Of a stretch of DNA of 54,113 nucleotides, positions 24,001 through 33,149 are shown piece by piece. Made by a program: the position numbers and the translations under genes. Position 1 is the first letter of the stretch, and each line of letters starts with the position of its first letter. The notes under the pieces are model-generated. The model worked only from the letters and a program-made list of their open reading frames with translations. It had not been told where the DNA came from and searched no databases. This stretch comes from a virus, in IMG/VR virus record IMGVR_UViG_3300021962_000141, positions 1-54,113 of that record. One strand, 5' to 3'.

Positions 24001-27000
24001 GGCTAAAATAGTCAACACATCATAGCTAGGAGCAAATAACGCACCAGTTGTATACATGACACCTTTACCAGACTGATAACGAATATATTTTTTACTCTGA
24101 CGTATGGCCTGTACACCGTGTTGTGGGCCACCTGTACCTAGTTGTACACCGCCGTCAAATGGTCGATGTGTAAAGAAGCTGTCCGGTCTTGGATATATTA
24201 CACCAGTAATTGGTGCTCCAGTTATGATACCTGGGGATCTAGCTTGGAATGTGATAGTATTTCTGGTAGGAATCTGTGTAGCAGAGAATGATCCATTAGC
24301 CAACGCATGATTGTTTGATCCGTTGTCTGAACTCACTGTTACGATAAATGATCCCCCTGGAGGAATTCCGTGCGGCTCTTGGAAAATTATCTGTAGGGTT
24401 GCTAATGTTCCAAAACCCAATGACGTGCCGGATGCGATAGTGGCTGTGTTAAATTCACTGACAGTCACTGATGAATATAAATCAAGATCTATACCAGTTA
24501 CACCAGTTCCTGTTACTGTGGCCGCTGTGATAGCACCTGTTGACAGATTAACCGAAGTTACAGAAACGATAGCATCATTTGTGGTATTTGCTCCGCCTAG
24601 GTCGCTGCCTAGTATTCTAATCCTATTACCTGGCAAGTAGGCTGTACCGCCATCGGTAATAACAACATCGGTATATCCGCCAGCTGTTCTTGTTAGTGTA
24701 AATTCTCCGTTAATACCTGAACCGGGCACGATAACTACCGGAACATTATTAACAGTTATACGATCATCACCAGTACCTGCGGTGGTAATCTGAGAAATCA
24801 CGCCTGGAGCAGCATCATTGGCTAAAAGTCCGCTGACTAAGGATGCTGCGACAATTTCTCCCGAACCACCTACGTTATCAATTTGGATCTGTAGATCGTG
24901 TTCTGGATTGTTACCGCCTAGCTGTGTGCCGTATATGGTTACTATTTCACCTAAAGCATAACCGCTGCCGGCAAATGATACTACTAGGCTGGTGTAGGTA
25001 GCTCCTACTCTTGTTATATTAAATTGTGCTAGGCTACCAGATAATGTAGTAGAATTCTGTAGTAGTCCAGTAAATGCCTGTGTAGTCTGTGTGACTTCAA
25101 TCGTCACATCGTTGGCTGGAGTAGTATTAGCAGTAAACACAGTTCCTAAAATAAGGAATTCGGTGCCTTTAACATAGCCTGTTCCTGCAGCATTAATAAC
25201 AGAACTGAACCCTGTTCCTGATCTAGTTATGTCAAATGTCGCACTCGATCCAAGTGTACTATCTGGACTAGTTGCTGTGTAAGATGTATTGTCAACACCA
25301 TTAACTGTTTGATCTGGGGATGATAAAACGCTAGTTCCTGAGATAACATCAGCTGTTAAAATAGCACCGCTAGACACTGTAGCAACTGTTATTAGTAAAT
25401 CATTCGCTGGCGTTGTTCCACTAAGATCTGAACCTAGGATTCGTAACACATCGCCAACTTGATAATCCGATCCGCCGCTGTTTACAGCCACAGAAAGATA
25501 TCCGGCTGAACTACCAACTACGTTAAATGTCGCAGCAGATCCGATTGATACTTCGTTAGTTCCTTCGAGGCCCGTATATGTTGTTGTATTGCCGATGATG
25601 GCACCGCTGAATGGTCTAGTAAATGTTACATCGGTGCCTGCGATAGATTCCACAAAAGTTGCCGATCCTGTTTGATCATCTGCTCCTAAACCAATTACGA
25701 TTCCTGTGGTGCTGGCTACTGTTAATGTGGTTAGACCTAGTAGTGTTGGAGCATAATCACCTAACACCGTAGGTGTTATTACAATACCTCCAGCACCTAC
25801 GACAGCAGTGACTTGAGCACCAAAGCCGATGCCGACAGCAGTATTCATCGGAGATCCGACACTTGGAATAGTTCCGCTGGCTACTGCGAATCTCGCTGTT
25901 GCAGCAGGACTAGCATATTGTGTTACAAATGATCCCGAAGTACCGTTAGACAACAGGTTAATAGTTGGAAGTCCAATCGATGCCCCTGTATAGAATCCGC
26001 CTTTTCTAATCTGCGTATATGTTGTTAATAGAGATGTTCCTGAACTAGTGCCAACTCTTGATTTCGCATAAAAGGTAAAAGTACTGGTTGTAGGAGTTGT
26101 AACAATAACGAATGAACCTTCTGCTCTGCTAATACCAGAAATCGCTGTATTTAAACCAGCAACAGTAACCGGAGTTCCAACACTTAGACCGTGTGGAGCA
26201 GCCGTGGTCACTGTGATCGTGGAAGCACCTACACCGTTGTTTGGAAAAGAAGCGTCTGTAATGATCGCAGTAACCTGGAAATCAGATCCAGGGATTTCGT
26301 ATACCGACGGATATCCTCTAGCTATACCAATTGCCTGCCATTTAGTTGGTTGTAGTCCGTATTCAAAGTCAGCGTCAAGCATAGACTGGGGTGCTGCGAC
26401 TCTGTGACGTTCGATAGCATCTGTACCGAAGTCATAGGGTCTAACAGTCATCTCTGGAGATTCGTAGAATATCTGTAATTCATCTGTTTCGTCCATCGTT
26501 GATGTATCAGAGTTTAATCTTAGATGTATAACTCTATCAGTAGTCTGCTTGAATGATACAAAATCGTCGTCGCCATCAAATTCAGGAGTAATGCTACCGC
26601 CTGCTGTGTTGCTTGAAAAATTGTATATAACAACGTTTTTAGTAGTGTTAGTGATCAATAAAAGATCTTCTAATTTGATAGGACCTTGGAATTTAATCAA
26701 ACCATATCCAGCCGATGCTTTAGCCGGTAAACTGTCTTCACCGTCTTCTATTATATCAACTAGATTGTTTGAAAGTGTAGTAATAATTGTGCCAGCTTCA
26801 GAATCATAGGATTTAGTAGTATCTACGATCTGTTCTTCTACAGTTTGATAAGGCACGGTTCTTGGTGAAACTGCGGGTAACGAGCTAGGTCCAGTCTCTA
26901 AAAAGTTGATAAAGATATTTGTTAATTCGGTTATTCTAGCATATGAACCCGTTTCAGCAGATGGTGCTGTTTTAATTTGGGGATAGACTATCTGATATGA

Positions 27001-29094
27001 ATCAGCAGATAGGCGTGTAAAAATAAATTCTTTAATTAAATTCTGTAAGAATGTATAGCTGGCAATCTCGGGAATCCTAGAACCGTCAACTTGGAATACT
27101 CCATCGATATAATATTTTTGTGCGATCCGTCTAGATTCTTCGTTACCATTATTTTCCAAGTCATAGATTAAAGCGTCAATAACATAACCAGAATCTCTAA
27201 TACATTTTGCCGAATCATAGGTATAGCCTTTAAACACTACAACTTCATCGATAACTGATGTCTTACCAGTTGTTATGGCATTAAATGCTGTCTGTAATGC
27301 CGATGTAGCAAATGTAATGCTAGGTACAGTTCTAACAATGCCAGACAAAATAGTGTTTGCCTGTGTCTGTGTAGTAGCTGCCACAACGTCAGCAGTAATC
27401 TGGACTAGATTTTGACAGAAAATAGCATCACTAGAACTAGCAGCAGGGAAAGTTTGATTTTGTGTTAGGGTATTTCCTGTGGTTTTTGCCACAAATTGAT
27501 TCTGTACAATCTGACCAATGACTTGTTTTAAATGCACATAGGCAGCAACAGTCTGTAATCTATGTGTTGGATCGATGCCAGACGCACCATTTGAAAAACC
27601 GTAGAAGAAAAATTTAGCTTGATCGTAGGTCGCTGAATTTCCACCATACAATATGTCATAACAAATCGCATCAATGGCATACTTAACATCACGAGAACAT
27701 TTGATAGGGTCGTGATCGGCATCGGGATATTGTTCTGCTACCCACGCATTTACTTCAGCAGCTAAGAAATTTTTGTTTGCGATTAGTTGATTTTTAGCCG
27801 CTATCCTGCTAGCTGTAGCATTGCTAGGCTCAGCTAATATTAATTCGTTAGCACTTTCTCGACCGTTTTGTATGATATCAACAACTTCGTTAAAGAAAGA
27901 ATTATTTCTTGCTACTGCGGCAGTACTAGCAGCAACGTTTGGCAATGCTGCTATCGCTGCCTTTGTTCTCTGTATGGTGTCAACAACAAAGAAATCATTG
28001 TCTAAAGAATTATATTCTGCTAGACCTAGGAATAAAGCATTATAATTTGTGCCCAGTGCGATATCATATTTTGCTCCGTCGATTAGATAACCGATGTCTC
28101 TTTCACACTTAGTAGCTTCTGTAATTTCGTTTGCGATCCACCCTACGATTTCATTTTGTAGATAGGATTTATTAAGAGTTAATAATCGAACAGCTTCGGG
28201 ATATAGTGTTACACCTGCCTGATTTTGCATTACACTGTTGATTATTAGGTTTCTTACAAATAAGTGTCCTTCGACTTCGGCCTGTCCACTACCATCAACT
28301 TGTAAAACACCGTTGGCATAATATTTTTGTATAGTCTTTCTTGTTTCTTCATTACCACCGTATCTAAGATCATGTAAGTAAGCATCAAGAACATAACCGA
28401 GATCTCGCTGACATTTTTCAGAATTAAACGTGTAATTTTCGTAAGGAGCTGTCTTATAAGAAATAGCAGGCATAGATGATAAACCATTAGCAATCACTGT
28501 GGTTGTGATCGCTGCTAGAGTATCTATTCGAGATGCTGCAGTAGTTTCAGCTGAAGGTGCTGTGTTGTATATTGCTACAGAACCCTGTAACGGCGTATAT
28601 GTATTTCGAGGCAGAATGTAGTCAGTGATTAGATCTCTAATGAATGCGTGTGTTAATACTTCAGCTTGCCTGTCACCGTCAACTTGTGGTTCGTCGTTGA
28701 TCCAATATTTTCCCACAACAACTCTAGTATCCTCATTGCCCCCGTAACGAACATCGTGTATATAGGCAGTTAGAACGTAGCCAATGTCTCGTTTACATTT
28801 AGCACTATCATAGGTGTAACCAATGAATCCAGGAACACTTGCTGTGACTTGAGCAGCGATCCATGCCGTAGCTTCTTCTTTGATAAAATTGACATTATTT
28901 TCTAATAAACGTACAGCATTAGGATATAAATTAACACCTGTGTCAATGTCAATTCTATAATTTAAATATGCTGTTAGCTCTGCTTTGATAAAAGGAACAT
29001 TATCACTAAAGCTCTGCCATTCATCCGGATATAGATTACCTAGGTAACTGATACCTGGTCTAAATGTATAATTGTCTATTTTTTTCTTTGCCAT
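21007..29094 (-). CDS. giant virion/fibre protein with repeat modules (2695 residues)
   Basis: This is the largest gene in the window. The first 700 residues hold five copies of a module containing C-x-RD-x-GYV-x-DA and YGGN (near residues 98, 226, 326, 468 and 630), mostly helical and probably calcium- or scaffold-related; its function is unknown. A middle part has at least four repeats with a VGD..LRILGSDLSG and PANDL pattern (about 1200-1510). Residues of about 1500-2100 carry a fibre-type region with FLDGLF-like and RAQLLLKEIAV helices. The last 500 residues contain four FTxASW-type beta repeats. The N-terminus MAKKKIDNYTFRPGISY and AAGGAT ribosome site fix the start. The protein should be a long fibre or baseplate appendage. 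Related modules occur in the 1998-residue protein. Confidence 0.75.
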   Translation of the reverse strand: MAKKKIDNYTFRPGISYLGNLYPDEWQSFSDNVPFIKAELTAYLNYRIDIDTGVNLYPNAVRLLENNVNFIKEEATAWIAAQVTASVPGFIGYTYDSAKCKRDIGYVLTAYIHDVRYGGNEDTRVVVGKYWINDEPQVDGDRQAEVLTHAFIRDLITDYILPRNTYTPLQGSVAIYNTAPSAETTAASRIDTLAAITTTVIANGLSSMPAISYKTAPYENYTFNSEKCQRDLGYVLDAYLHDLRYGGNEETRKTIQKYYANGVLQVDGSGQAEVEGHLFVRNLIINSVMQNQAGVTLYPEAVRLLTLNKSYLQNEIVGWIANEITEATKCERDIGYLIDGAKYDIALGTNYNALFLGLAEYNSLDNDFFVVDTIQRTKAAIAALPNVAASTAAVARNNSFFNEVVDIIQNGRESANELILAEPSNATASRIAAKNQLIANKNFLAAEVNAWVAEQYPDADHDPIKCSRDVKYAIDAICYDILYGGNSATYDQAKFFFYGFSNGASGIDPTHRLQTVAAYVHLKQVIGQIVQNQFVAKTTGNTLTQNQTFPAASSSDAIFCQNLVQITADVVAATTQTQANTILSGIVRTVPSITFATSALQTAFNAITTGKTSVIDEVVVFKGYTYDSAKCIRDSGYVIDALIYDLENNGNEESRRIAQKYYIDGVFQVDGSRIPEIASYTFLQNLIKEFIFTRLSADSYQIVYPQIKTAPSAETGSYARITELTNIFINFLETGPSSLPAVSPRTVPYQTVEEQIVDTTKSYDSEAGTIITTLSNNLVDIIEDGEDSLPAKASAGYGLIKFQGPIKLEDLLLITNTTKNVVIYNFSSNTAGGSITPEFDGDDDFVSFKQTTDRVIHLRLNSDTSTMDETDELQIFYESPEMTVRPYDFGTDAIERHRVAAPQSMLDADFEYGLQPTKWQAIGIARGYPSVYEIPGSDFQVTAIITDASFPNNGVGASTITVTTAAPHGLSVGTPVTVAGLNTAISGISRAEGSFVIVTTPTTSTFTFYAKSRVGTSSGTSLLTTYTQIRKGGFYTGASIGLPTINLLSNGTSGSFVTQYASPAATARFAVASGTIPSVGSPMNTAVGIGFGAQVTAVVGAGGIVITPTVLGDYAPTLLGLTTLTVASTTGIVIGLGADDQTGSATFVESIAGTDVTFTRPFSGAIIGNTTTYTGLEGTNEVSIGSAATFNVVGSSAGYLSVAVNSGGSDYQVGDVLRILGSDLSGTTPANDLLITVATVSSGAILTADVISGTSVLSSPDQTVNGVDNTSYTATSPDSTLGSSATFDITRSGTGFSSVINAAGTGYVKGTEFLILGTVFTANTTPANDVTIEVTQTTQAFTGLLQNSTTLSGSLAQFNITRVGATYTSLVVSFAGSGYALGEIVTIYGTQLGGNNPEHDLQIQIDNVGGSGEIVAASLVSGLLANDAAPGVISQITTAGTGDDRITVNNVPVVIVPGSGINGEFTLTRTAGGYTDVVITDGGTAYLPGNRIRILGSDLGGANTTNDAIVSVTSVNLSTGAITAATVTGTGVTGIDLDLYSSVTVSEFNTATIASGTSLGFGTLATLQIIFQEPHGIPPGGSFIVTVSSDNGSNNHALANGSFSATQIPTRNTITFQARSPGIITGAPITGVIYPRPDSFFTHRPFDGGVQLGTGGPQHGVQAIRQSKKYIRYQSGKGVMYTTGALFAPSYDVLTILATDVEVGATIEITLGDNDHGLQRGAVIRLSGVTTGGYDGDYEVDEIVTERTFRIIATKRVGSRKPTLSFSCQVSTLRWKGAVVRAGVFDDQNGIFWEYDGQTLWAVQRTSTRQLAGTISVNAGSNRITGLNSRFRDQVKAGDSVTIRGMTHIVTHVDSQTSMTVNPDYRGVNNVSNAKMSLISEVRVKQSDFNKDRLDGTGPSGYDLDIVKMQMIGIQYSWYGAGFIDFMLRGSDGNYVFAHRMRNSNVNTEAYMRTGNLPVRYEVSNYGATSRLVSNLSNTGTEVFLESVAGFPNTGIIYVDNEMIAYTGLDTDLNKLTGCSRSAQLDLFIAGATRNFTAGTAADHSTGTGVILLNNTTTPLISHWGSAFLTDGLFDFDRGYIFNYASTGISVSTTKSTAFLIRLAPSVSNAVVGDLGERELLNRAQLLLKEIAVTSDTGTGGIIVEGVLNPQNYPSNPSDIIWSGLSGVASGGQPSFAQIAPGGSVNWGGGVAQPTSTATALNTTTANVTVPNKTAFNRSSGSSFVYATQTSWNASGAAAGFAISTTDTKFQSGTTVSSVATSPSPIATTLASQTGSMSTFFRSFSTTFAQGNGVTATLFFNNPGYAPFPVNSRITVSGVQPNQYNGTYLVTGSGNNFVQFNSTATGFNNNGTISTAYVAGQTSLNITEASWNAMTNPVTATGFSVTSAFPASTTVTAVSAVQGTSPNRYYTVTMDQGLSSDLPLSSQTINTAFGGARTTTNNLFFTAASWTALPVDVPVVGTLTNDSGKFTGGTTITSISSLRTFNSVGYYSVTFSNNCIGTLSGSENITFDTIPYYTLFLSRTTASAVNANNTITMSLSQNTAVTNFVYFTQASWETLVSTYSAGAGTEVSDAKFAAGTRVASVSALRTFGGTGYYTVTFTQTSNAVVAGASTITFKFGQPPYALPGEQVFSFISLPGNSDQLDLSELKELTNTTLGGRGTFPNGPDVLAVNIYKVSGAAVNANVILRWSEAQA

Positions 29095-29103
29095 CTTTTA
29101 TCC

Positions 29104-29679
29104 TTAGGCCCCAAACGCTACTGCGAATGCGATAACTGAATTGTCTACATAATCTTTTCGAGTGGCGTGCTCTCCTGATGTCGGAACCGCACTTATCGAA
29201 ATATTTTCTACATAGGTCACTGTACCGGTAATAGTGGCAGCATCAAATGATATGTTCGCACCATCTGCGACAAACTCACCGCTAGCTCCATTATTTTCCA
29301 CAAGGTTGATCTGATATGAATCAACCTTGCCAGGAGTTGTTTGCCCTATATCGACATTGTCTATGCTTCCTGTGGTCAAGCTATTGATCACAACCCTGCC
29401 ATTTATTATTGATAAACGATTGATGTTGTTTTTCTTTAAAAGAACATCTCCGTTTACTGTTAAATTTTGTAATATTCCTAGTGTTTCTAAACTACTGTCT
29501 CTGATATTTTCTGTTATCCTACCTGCTTCGATAACACTAGCACCTGCGATACTAATCGTAGTTGAGTTGATGTTCGATGTGGTAACAGTTAATGCCGTTA
29601 GATCACCTTCTCGATCTACCAAGAATCCCGGACTTCTAAATCCAAACTCTGTTCTAAATTGTTTTGTAGTTACTGTCAT
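29104..29679 (-). CDS. fibre-associated structural protein
   Basis: This 191-residue protein is beta-rich and Ser/Thr/Asn-rich. It begins MTVTTKQFRTEFGFRSPGF and contains a repetitive stretch (SNINSTTISIAGASV, then LTVNGDVLLKKNNIN) like the triple-stranded fibres of phage tails. It ends with SGEHATRKDYVDNSV, a motif seen in many phage fibre and baseplate proteins. The C-terminal residues FAVAFGA are hydrophobic. It lies between the 521- and 2695-residue genes in one run with gaps of 9 and 22 bases and likely forms part of the same appendage. A late octamer lies ten bases upstream of the ATG and no ribosome site is evident. Confidence 0.65.
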   Translation of the reverse strand: MTVTTKQFRTEFGFRSPGFLVDREGDLTALTVTTSNINSTTISIAGASVIEAGRITENIRDSSLETLGILQNLTVNGDVLLKKNNINRLSIINGRVVINSLTTGSIDNVDIGQTTPGKVDSYQINLVENNGASGEFVADGANISFDAATITGTVTYVENISISAVPTSGEHATRKDYVDNSVIAFAVAFGA

Positions 29680-29689
29680 TTTTACCTAG

Positions 29690-29697
29690 TATTTATT
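29690..29697 (-). promoter_or_regulatory. T4-type late promoter, very short leader
   Basis: AATAAATA, then CTAGG, then TAAAA before the ATG at 29679. The leader would be about five bases and carries no Shine-Dalgarno sequence. Confidence 0.6.
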
Positions 29698-29701
29698 GGT
29701 G

Positions 29702-31267
29702 TTATAATCTGCCCACTACAACTTCAATGACGCCTTCTATGCCGTCAAAATCTTCGAGGGCTTTTCCAATTACTGTTCCTAATATAGGATCAGTGGACGG
29801 TCTAGCGTAACCATTACCACCACTAATCAACATGTCGCCTTTAGATATTTTTCCTCTAACTTTACAAGGAACTCTTCCCTGTAGTGCTAATTTTACAACG
29901 GTCTCTCCTCTTAGCTCATCGTTCATCACGAACGCAGGATCTGTAGATACAACACCAGCGACACGCCGAGTGGCGTCTTCTGCTAATGTTACTTCTTTGC
30001 TGCCGCCAAATTCTAAGACTGTGCCTGGTTCATAGGCGCGGTCTGCCAAATATTTTTCTGCCAAGTCCGCCCATTTTGCCGTTGCTGCGGTAACATTAAG
30101 TGTGCTGGTAACAACATCTAGTGTTACACCAGAACTGGCATAGAGGCTCTGTCCGGTAATAGTATCTGTTCCTTCCGCTATTACCATCGGATATATACCA
30201 TCGATTACTTCGGTAACAATAATTTCTGTAGCAGTTCCGCCAGTGCCACTTCCTCCTCCAGAACTGCCGGTGTTAGTAATAGTAATCCTATCACTGGTAG
30301 AATTAGTAGTTATTGATATTCCCGATCCTGCTACAAAAGTCAAAGTATCCGATGCCGAATCTGCTCGAATAGTCGACTGTCCTGCTACACTAATCGCACC
30401 GAACGCATTGGCAGATACGCCGCCACCACTGCCGCCACCAGAACTAGCCAACGTAATACTTCGATTTGAAGAATTGGTGGTTATTGTCATCCCCGAGCCG
30501 GCGATAAGTGTTAGATTATCGTTTAATGATATACTTTCAACATCATTTTCGCCTGATACAGAAATAGTGCCAAATGACTTAATTTCATAGCCGCCGACAG
30601 TGGTAGTTTCTGGAAGCTCTATTCCGCCATTTGAGTTCTTTGATATTGTTGCGCCGTCTATATTGATGGTATTTTTTAAATAAAGATCTCTAAATCTTCT
30701 TAGAGCTATACCGACATCAAATGATCCATCGACAGTTGGAGTTAATGTAGTACCAATAGCAGAAAGATCTGCTCCGCCGCCAGAATTACCGCCCCCGGGT
30801 ATACTGCCACCACTGCCACCACCACCGAGATCATCTTCATCAACGAGATAAGTCGGCGCTACTGGTCTATCTAGATCAGTTAGGGTAGCAAAATATTGAG
30901 CAAAGTAAATAGCACGAACACCTTCGTATTCCGGAATTATAGGAGATAATTTTAGACTTAGGTAACTGTCGCTGACCGTAGCAGAAACAGTAACTAGTGG
31001 ATCGTCTATCGAAGCACGGCCATAGATAGTATAGCTGGCCTGATCGGGCCTAGCTACTACTAGGATGGACATTGTTTCTTTTTTCTGAGAATTAAATTCT
31101 ATCGAAACAATGTAATGTGCGGCAGCGAAATCACCGACATACCATCTGTCAATTTCAGTGTTTTCAAAAATTTGACGCCAAGGGCCCCTGTTGTAAAAAT
31201 TCACACCGTTTTTTAAGAACAGTGTATTCTTAACTCCAGGGCCAAAATATTTGGTAAAATCAGTCAT
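29702..31267 (-). CDS. tail-fibre-like protein with glycine-rich hinges
   Basis: This 521-residue protein has three parts. Residues 1-145 form a globular domain (TKYFGPGVKNTLFLKNGVNF, RWYVGDFAAAHYIVSIEF) likely to anchor to the baseplate. Residues 145-345 are triple-stranded-fibre-like repeats (SNSNRSITLASSGGGSGGG pattern, and SISVAGQST-like strands) separated by runs of glycine and serine that should act as hinges. Residues 380-521 hold a conserved distal domain with WADLAEKYLADRAYEPGTV, RRVAGVVSTDPAF, LQGRVPCKVRG and KGDMLI, seen at the C-terminus of many phage fibres and related to peptidase-G2-type or intramolecular chaperone modules. Autocleavage is not proven. A weak late octamer is upstream. 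Confidence 0.72.
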   Translation of the reverse strand: MTDFTKYFGPGVKNTLFLKNGVNFYNRGPWRQIFENTEIDRWYVGDFAAAHYIVSIEFNSQKKETMSILVVARPDQASYTIYGRASIDDPLVTVSATVSDSYLSLKLSPIIPEYEGVRAIYFAQYFATLTDLDRPVAPTYLVDEDDLGGGGSGGSIPGGGNSGGGADLSAIGTTLTPTVDGSFDVGIALRRFRDLYLKNTINIDGATISKNSNGGIELPETTTVGGYEIKSFGTISVSGENDVESISLNDNLTLIAGSGMTITTNSSNRSITLASSGGGSGGGVSANAFGAISVAGQSTIRADSASDTLTFVAGSGISITTNSTSDRITITNTGSSGGGSGTGGTATEIIVTEVIDGIYPMVIAEGTDTITGQSLYASSGVTLDVVTSTLNVTAATAKWADLAEKYLADRAYEPGTVLEFGGSKEVTLAEDATRRVAGVVSTDPAFVMNDELRGETVVKLALQGRVPCKVRGKISKGDMLISGGNGYARPSTDPILGTVIGKALEDFDGIEGVIEVVVGRL

Positions 31268-31288
31268 AGTTACGCTCGTGTTATCTTA

Positions 31289-31296
31289 TATTTAAC
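31289..31296 (-). promoter_or_regulatory. late promoter variant before the 521-residue fibre gene
   Basis: GTTAAATA (one mismatch) lies 21 bases before the ATG at 31267 and just after the carbamoyltransferase terminator, so a new promoter is expected here. Confidence 0.45.
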
Positions 31297-31313
31297 TGAT
31301 TTTTATATAAAGT

Positions 31314-31339
31314 AAAAACCCCCTAAATCGGGGGTTTTT
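31314..31339 (-). terminator. bidirectional-type intrinsic terminator after the carbamoyltransferase gene
   Basis: AAAAACCCCC and GGGGGTTTTT form a 10-bp stem with a six-base loop. On the minus strand the hairpin ends in a T5 run directly after the stop codon at 31341. The symmetrical A and T flanks would let it work in both directions. Confidence 0.85.
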
Positions 31340-31340
31340 A

Positions 31341-33149
31341 TTAGCTATTGACTATCTTTATCAGCTTACCATATTCAGGCAAGAAAAGATATTCTATATC
31401 ACTTTTTACCAGCGTTTCAATGGCATCGTCTAGCGTTTCTACTAAAGGATCACCACCTAGATTAAAGCTAGTATTAAACACGATAGGAATGCCTGTTTGA
31501 TCATAAAATTCTTTGATTAGATCGTAATAATGAGGATTCTGGTCGCGTTTCACAGTCTGTATCCTACAAGTACCGTCCACGTGTATAATGCTCGGAATCT
31601 TTTCAGCTACACCAGGCTTACAATTTACTGCATACATCATGTGAGGAGTTTCGTCCATACCGCGTAGATCAAACCACTCATGAACATGTTCATGTATGAT
31701 AGATCCAGCGAATGGGCGGAAATATTCACGACGTTTAACCGTGTTTACAAAGTCCTTGCCATCTTCAAAAGTTGGGTCAAATAGCACAGAACGATTACCC
31801 AAAGCACGTGGCCCATTTTCTGAACGCCCTTGGAATATAGTAACAATATTCTTTTCACGTAGAAGTTTAACAACATCTTTGTTAGTAGCATCTAAGACTT
31901 CACCGCCAGCATATTGTACTTTTTCTTTGATTTCTCTTTCGGTATAAGTGTATTGTGGGCCTAGGTACAGCGTGTCTAGCTTTTGTTTTTCTCTACTGTC
32001 TGACAAAGCTCTCCAGAACATCATGCCAGCCCCCATAGCTGTGCCAGCGTCATTACTGATCGGTTCAACATAAAGATTAATTCCTTCATCTTTGAGCTGC
32101 TCGAGATAATGATAGTTAGCCACACAGTTTAGACCGTAACCGCCACTGATTACAACATTTTTCTTTCCGCTTAGTGCTACTGCTTTTTTAATTAAGCGGA
32201 CAACCTGTTCCTGTGTCTGTGTCTGACAAGCATAGGCAAGATCTCTGCGACTCTGTAGCTTGGTAACATCCTCGCCTTCTTTAGGTAATTCGTCAAGATA
32301 GTCAAACAAAGCACTATTGACGATAGAAGAAGATGGATAGGCAGGCACGATTAGATTCCTATTAGACAACGGAACCTTCGAAGTAAAATCGAACAACTTA
32401 GGAATCTTATCGTTGGCTTGACCATAAGGAAATAGACCCATGGTTTTTCCTGCTTCGATAGACGAAAACCCACAATATTCGGTGACAGCCTCGTAGGTCT
32501 TAACTATACCTGCTCTATCCGAAAGCCATGCTTCATGAAAATCTCCAGCTTCTCCGAACTGATCCGATGGGCACTGGTCCATGTGTGTTCCAGCGACTGG
32601 TTCTTTGGCGCCGTAATTTTTATAAAGCGTTTTAAACTGTGATGGATAGCCGCAGTCAATGATTGATTCAACTTCCCATACCCAAAGAGGTTCATTGCCG
32701 TACATCAATTGGATGAATGTACCGGCACCGTCGACGATCAATGCTACAGCATCGTCAAAGCCGCTGCGATAAAAAGCACAAGCGGCATGTAATTTATGAT
32801 GCATGAAACTTAAATCAACTACTTGAGGATGATTATAATTGTCCTCTTTACGGCTGATCAAACCTAGCTTTCTTGCTAGGCCTGTGTAGACATCGTCACC
32901 GCTAAAATCAATTCTTCCAGCAGTGTCCTGTAATTTTTGTGTGTGAGCGACTACAAGATAATCTAGTTTATCGGTATACTCGAGTATTTTAACCATAGAG
33001 GCCAACGGACCTCCGTCATACTTTTGCCTTGTTAATCGTTCTTCTTCGATGGAAAAAACGATTTCTCCGTCTTTAAAAAGGCATACACCTGCGTTATGCC
33101 CACGTGCTATGGCTGCGATCCAGCCTGAATTAAGTTTCGGTTCGTTCAT
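31341..33149 (-). CDS. O-carbamoyltransferase (NodU/CmcH/WapO family)
   Basis: This 602-residue enzyme transfers a carbamoyl group from carbamoyl phosphate to a hydroxyl, normally on a sugar. It has the N-terminal ATPase-like domain with IARGHNAGVCLF (14-25), SIEEERLTRQK (33-43) and a metal-binding FMHHKLHAACAFY near 115, then VVISGGYGLNCVANY and VEPISNDAGTAMGAG in the kinase-like half, and the YrdC-like C-terminal domain with FQGRSENGPRALGNRS and IPIVFNTSFNLGGDP. The family length is about 580-620, so it is complete. It overlaps the GT9 gene by ATGA, which suggests that the two enzymes work in one pathway. In Pseudomonas WapO carbamoylates the second heptose of the lipopolysaccharide core. 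The substrate here is unknown. Confidence 0.9.
   Translation of the reverse strand: MNEPKLNSGWIAAIARGHNAGVCLFKDGEIVFSIEEERLTRQKYDGGPLASMVKILEYTDKLDYLVVAHTQKLQDTAGRIDFSGDDVYTGLARKLGLISRKEDNYNHPQVVDLSFMHHKLHAACAFYRSGFDDAVALIVDGAGTFIQLMYGNEPLWVWEVESIIDCGYPSQFKTLYKNYGAKEPVAGTHMDQCPSDQFGEAGDFHEAWLSDRAGIVKTYEAVTEYCGFSSIEAGKTMGLFPYGQANDKIPKLFDFTSKVPLSNRNLIVPAYPSSSIVNSALFDYLDELPKEGEDVTKLQSRRDLAYACQTQTQEQVVRLIKKAVALSGKKNVVISGGYGLNCVANYHYLEQLKDEGINLYVEPISNDAGTAMGAGMMFWRALSDSREKQKLDTLYLGPQYTYTEREIKEKVQYAGGEVLDATNKDVVKLLREKNIVTIFQGRSENGPRALGNRSVLFDPTFEDGKDFVNTVKRREYFRPFAGSIIHEHVHEWFDLRGMDETPHMMYAVNCKPGVAEKIPSIIHVDGTCRIQTVKRDQNPHYYDLIKEFYDQTGIPIVFNTSFNLGGDPLVETLDDAIETLVKSDIEYLFLPEYGKLIKIVNS

Noticed and set aside
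21007-29094. Many plus-strand open frames of 60-110 codons across the giant genes
   Set aside because: They are antisense to long genes with clear protein repeats and lack ribosome sites and recognisable products.
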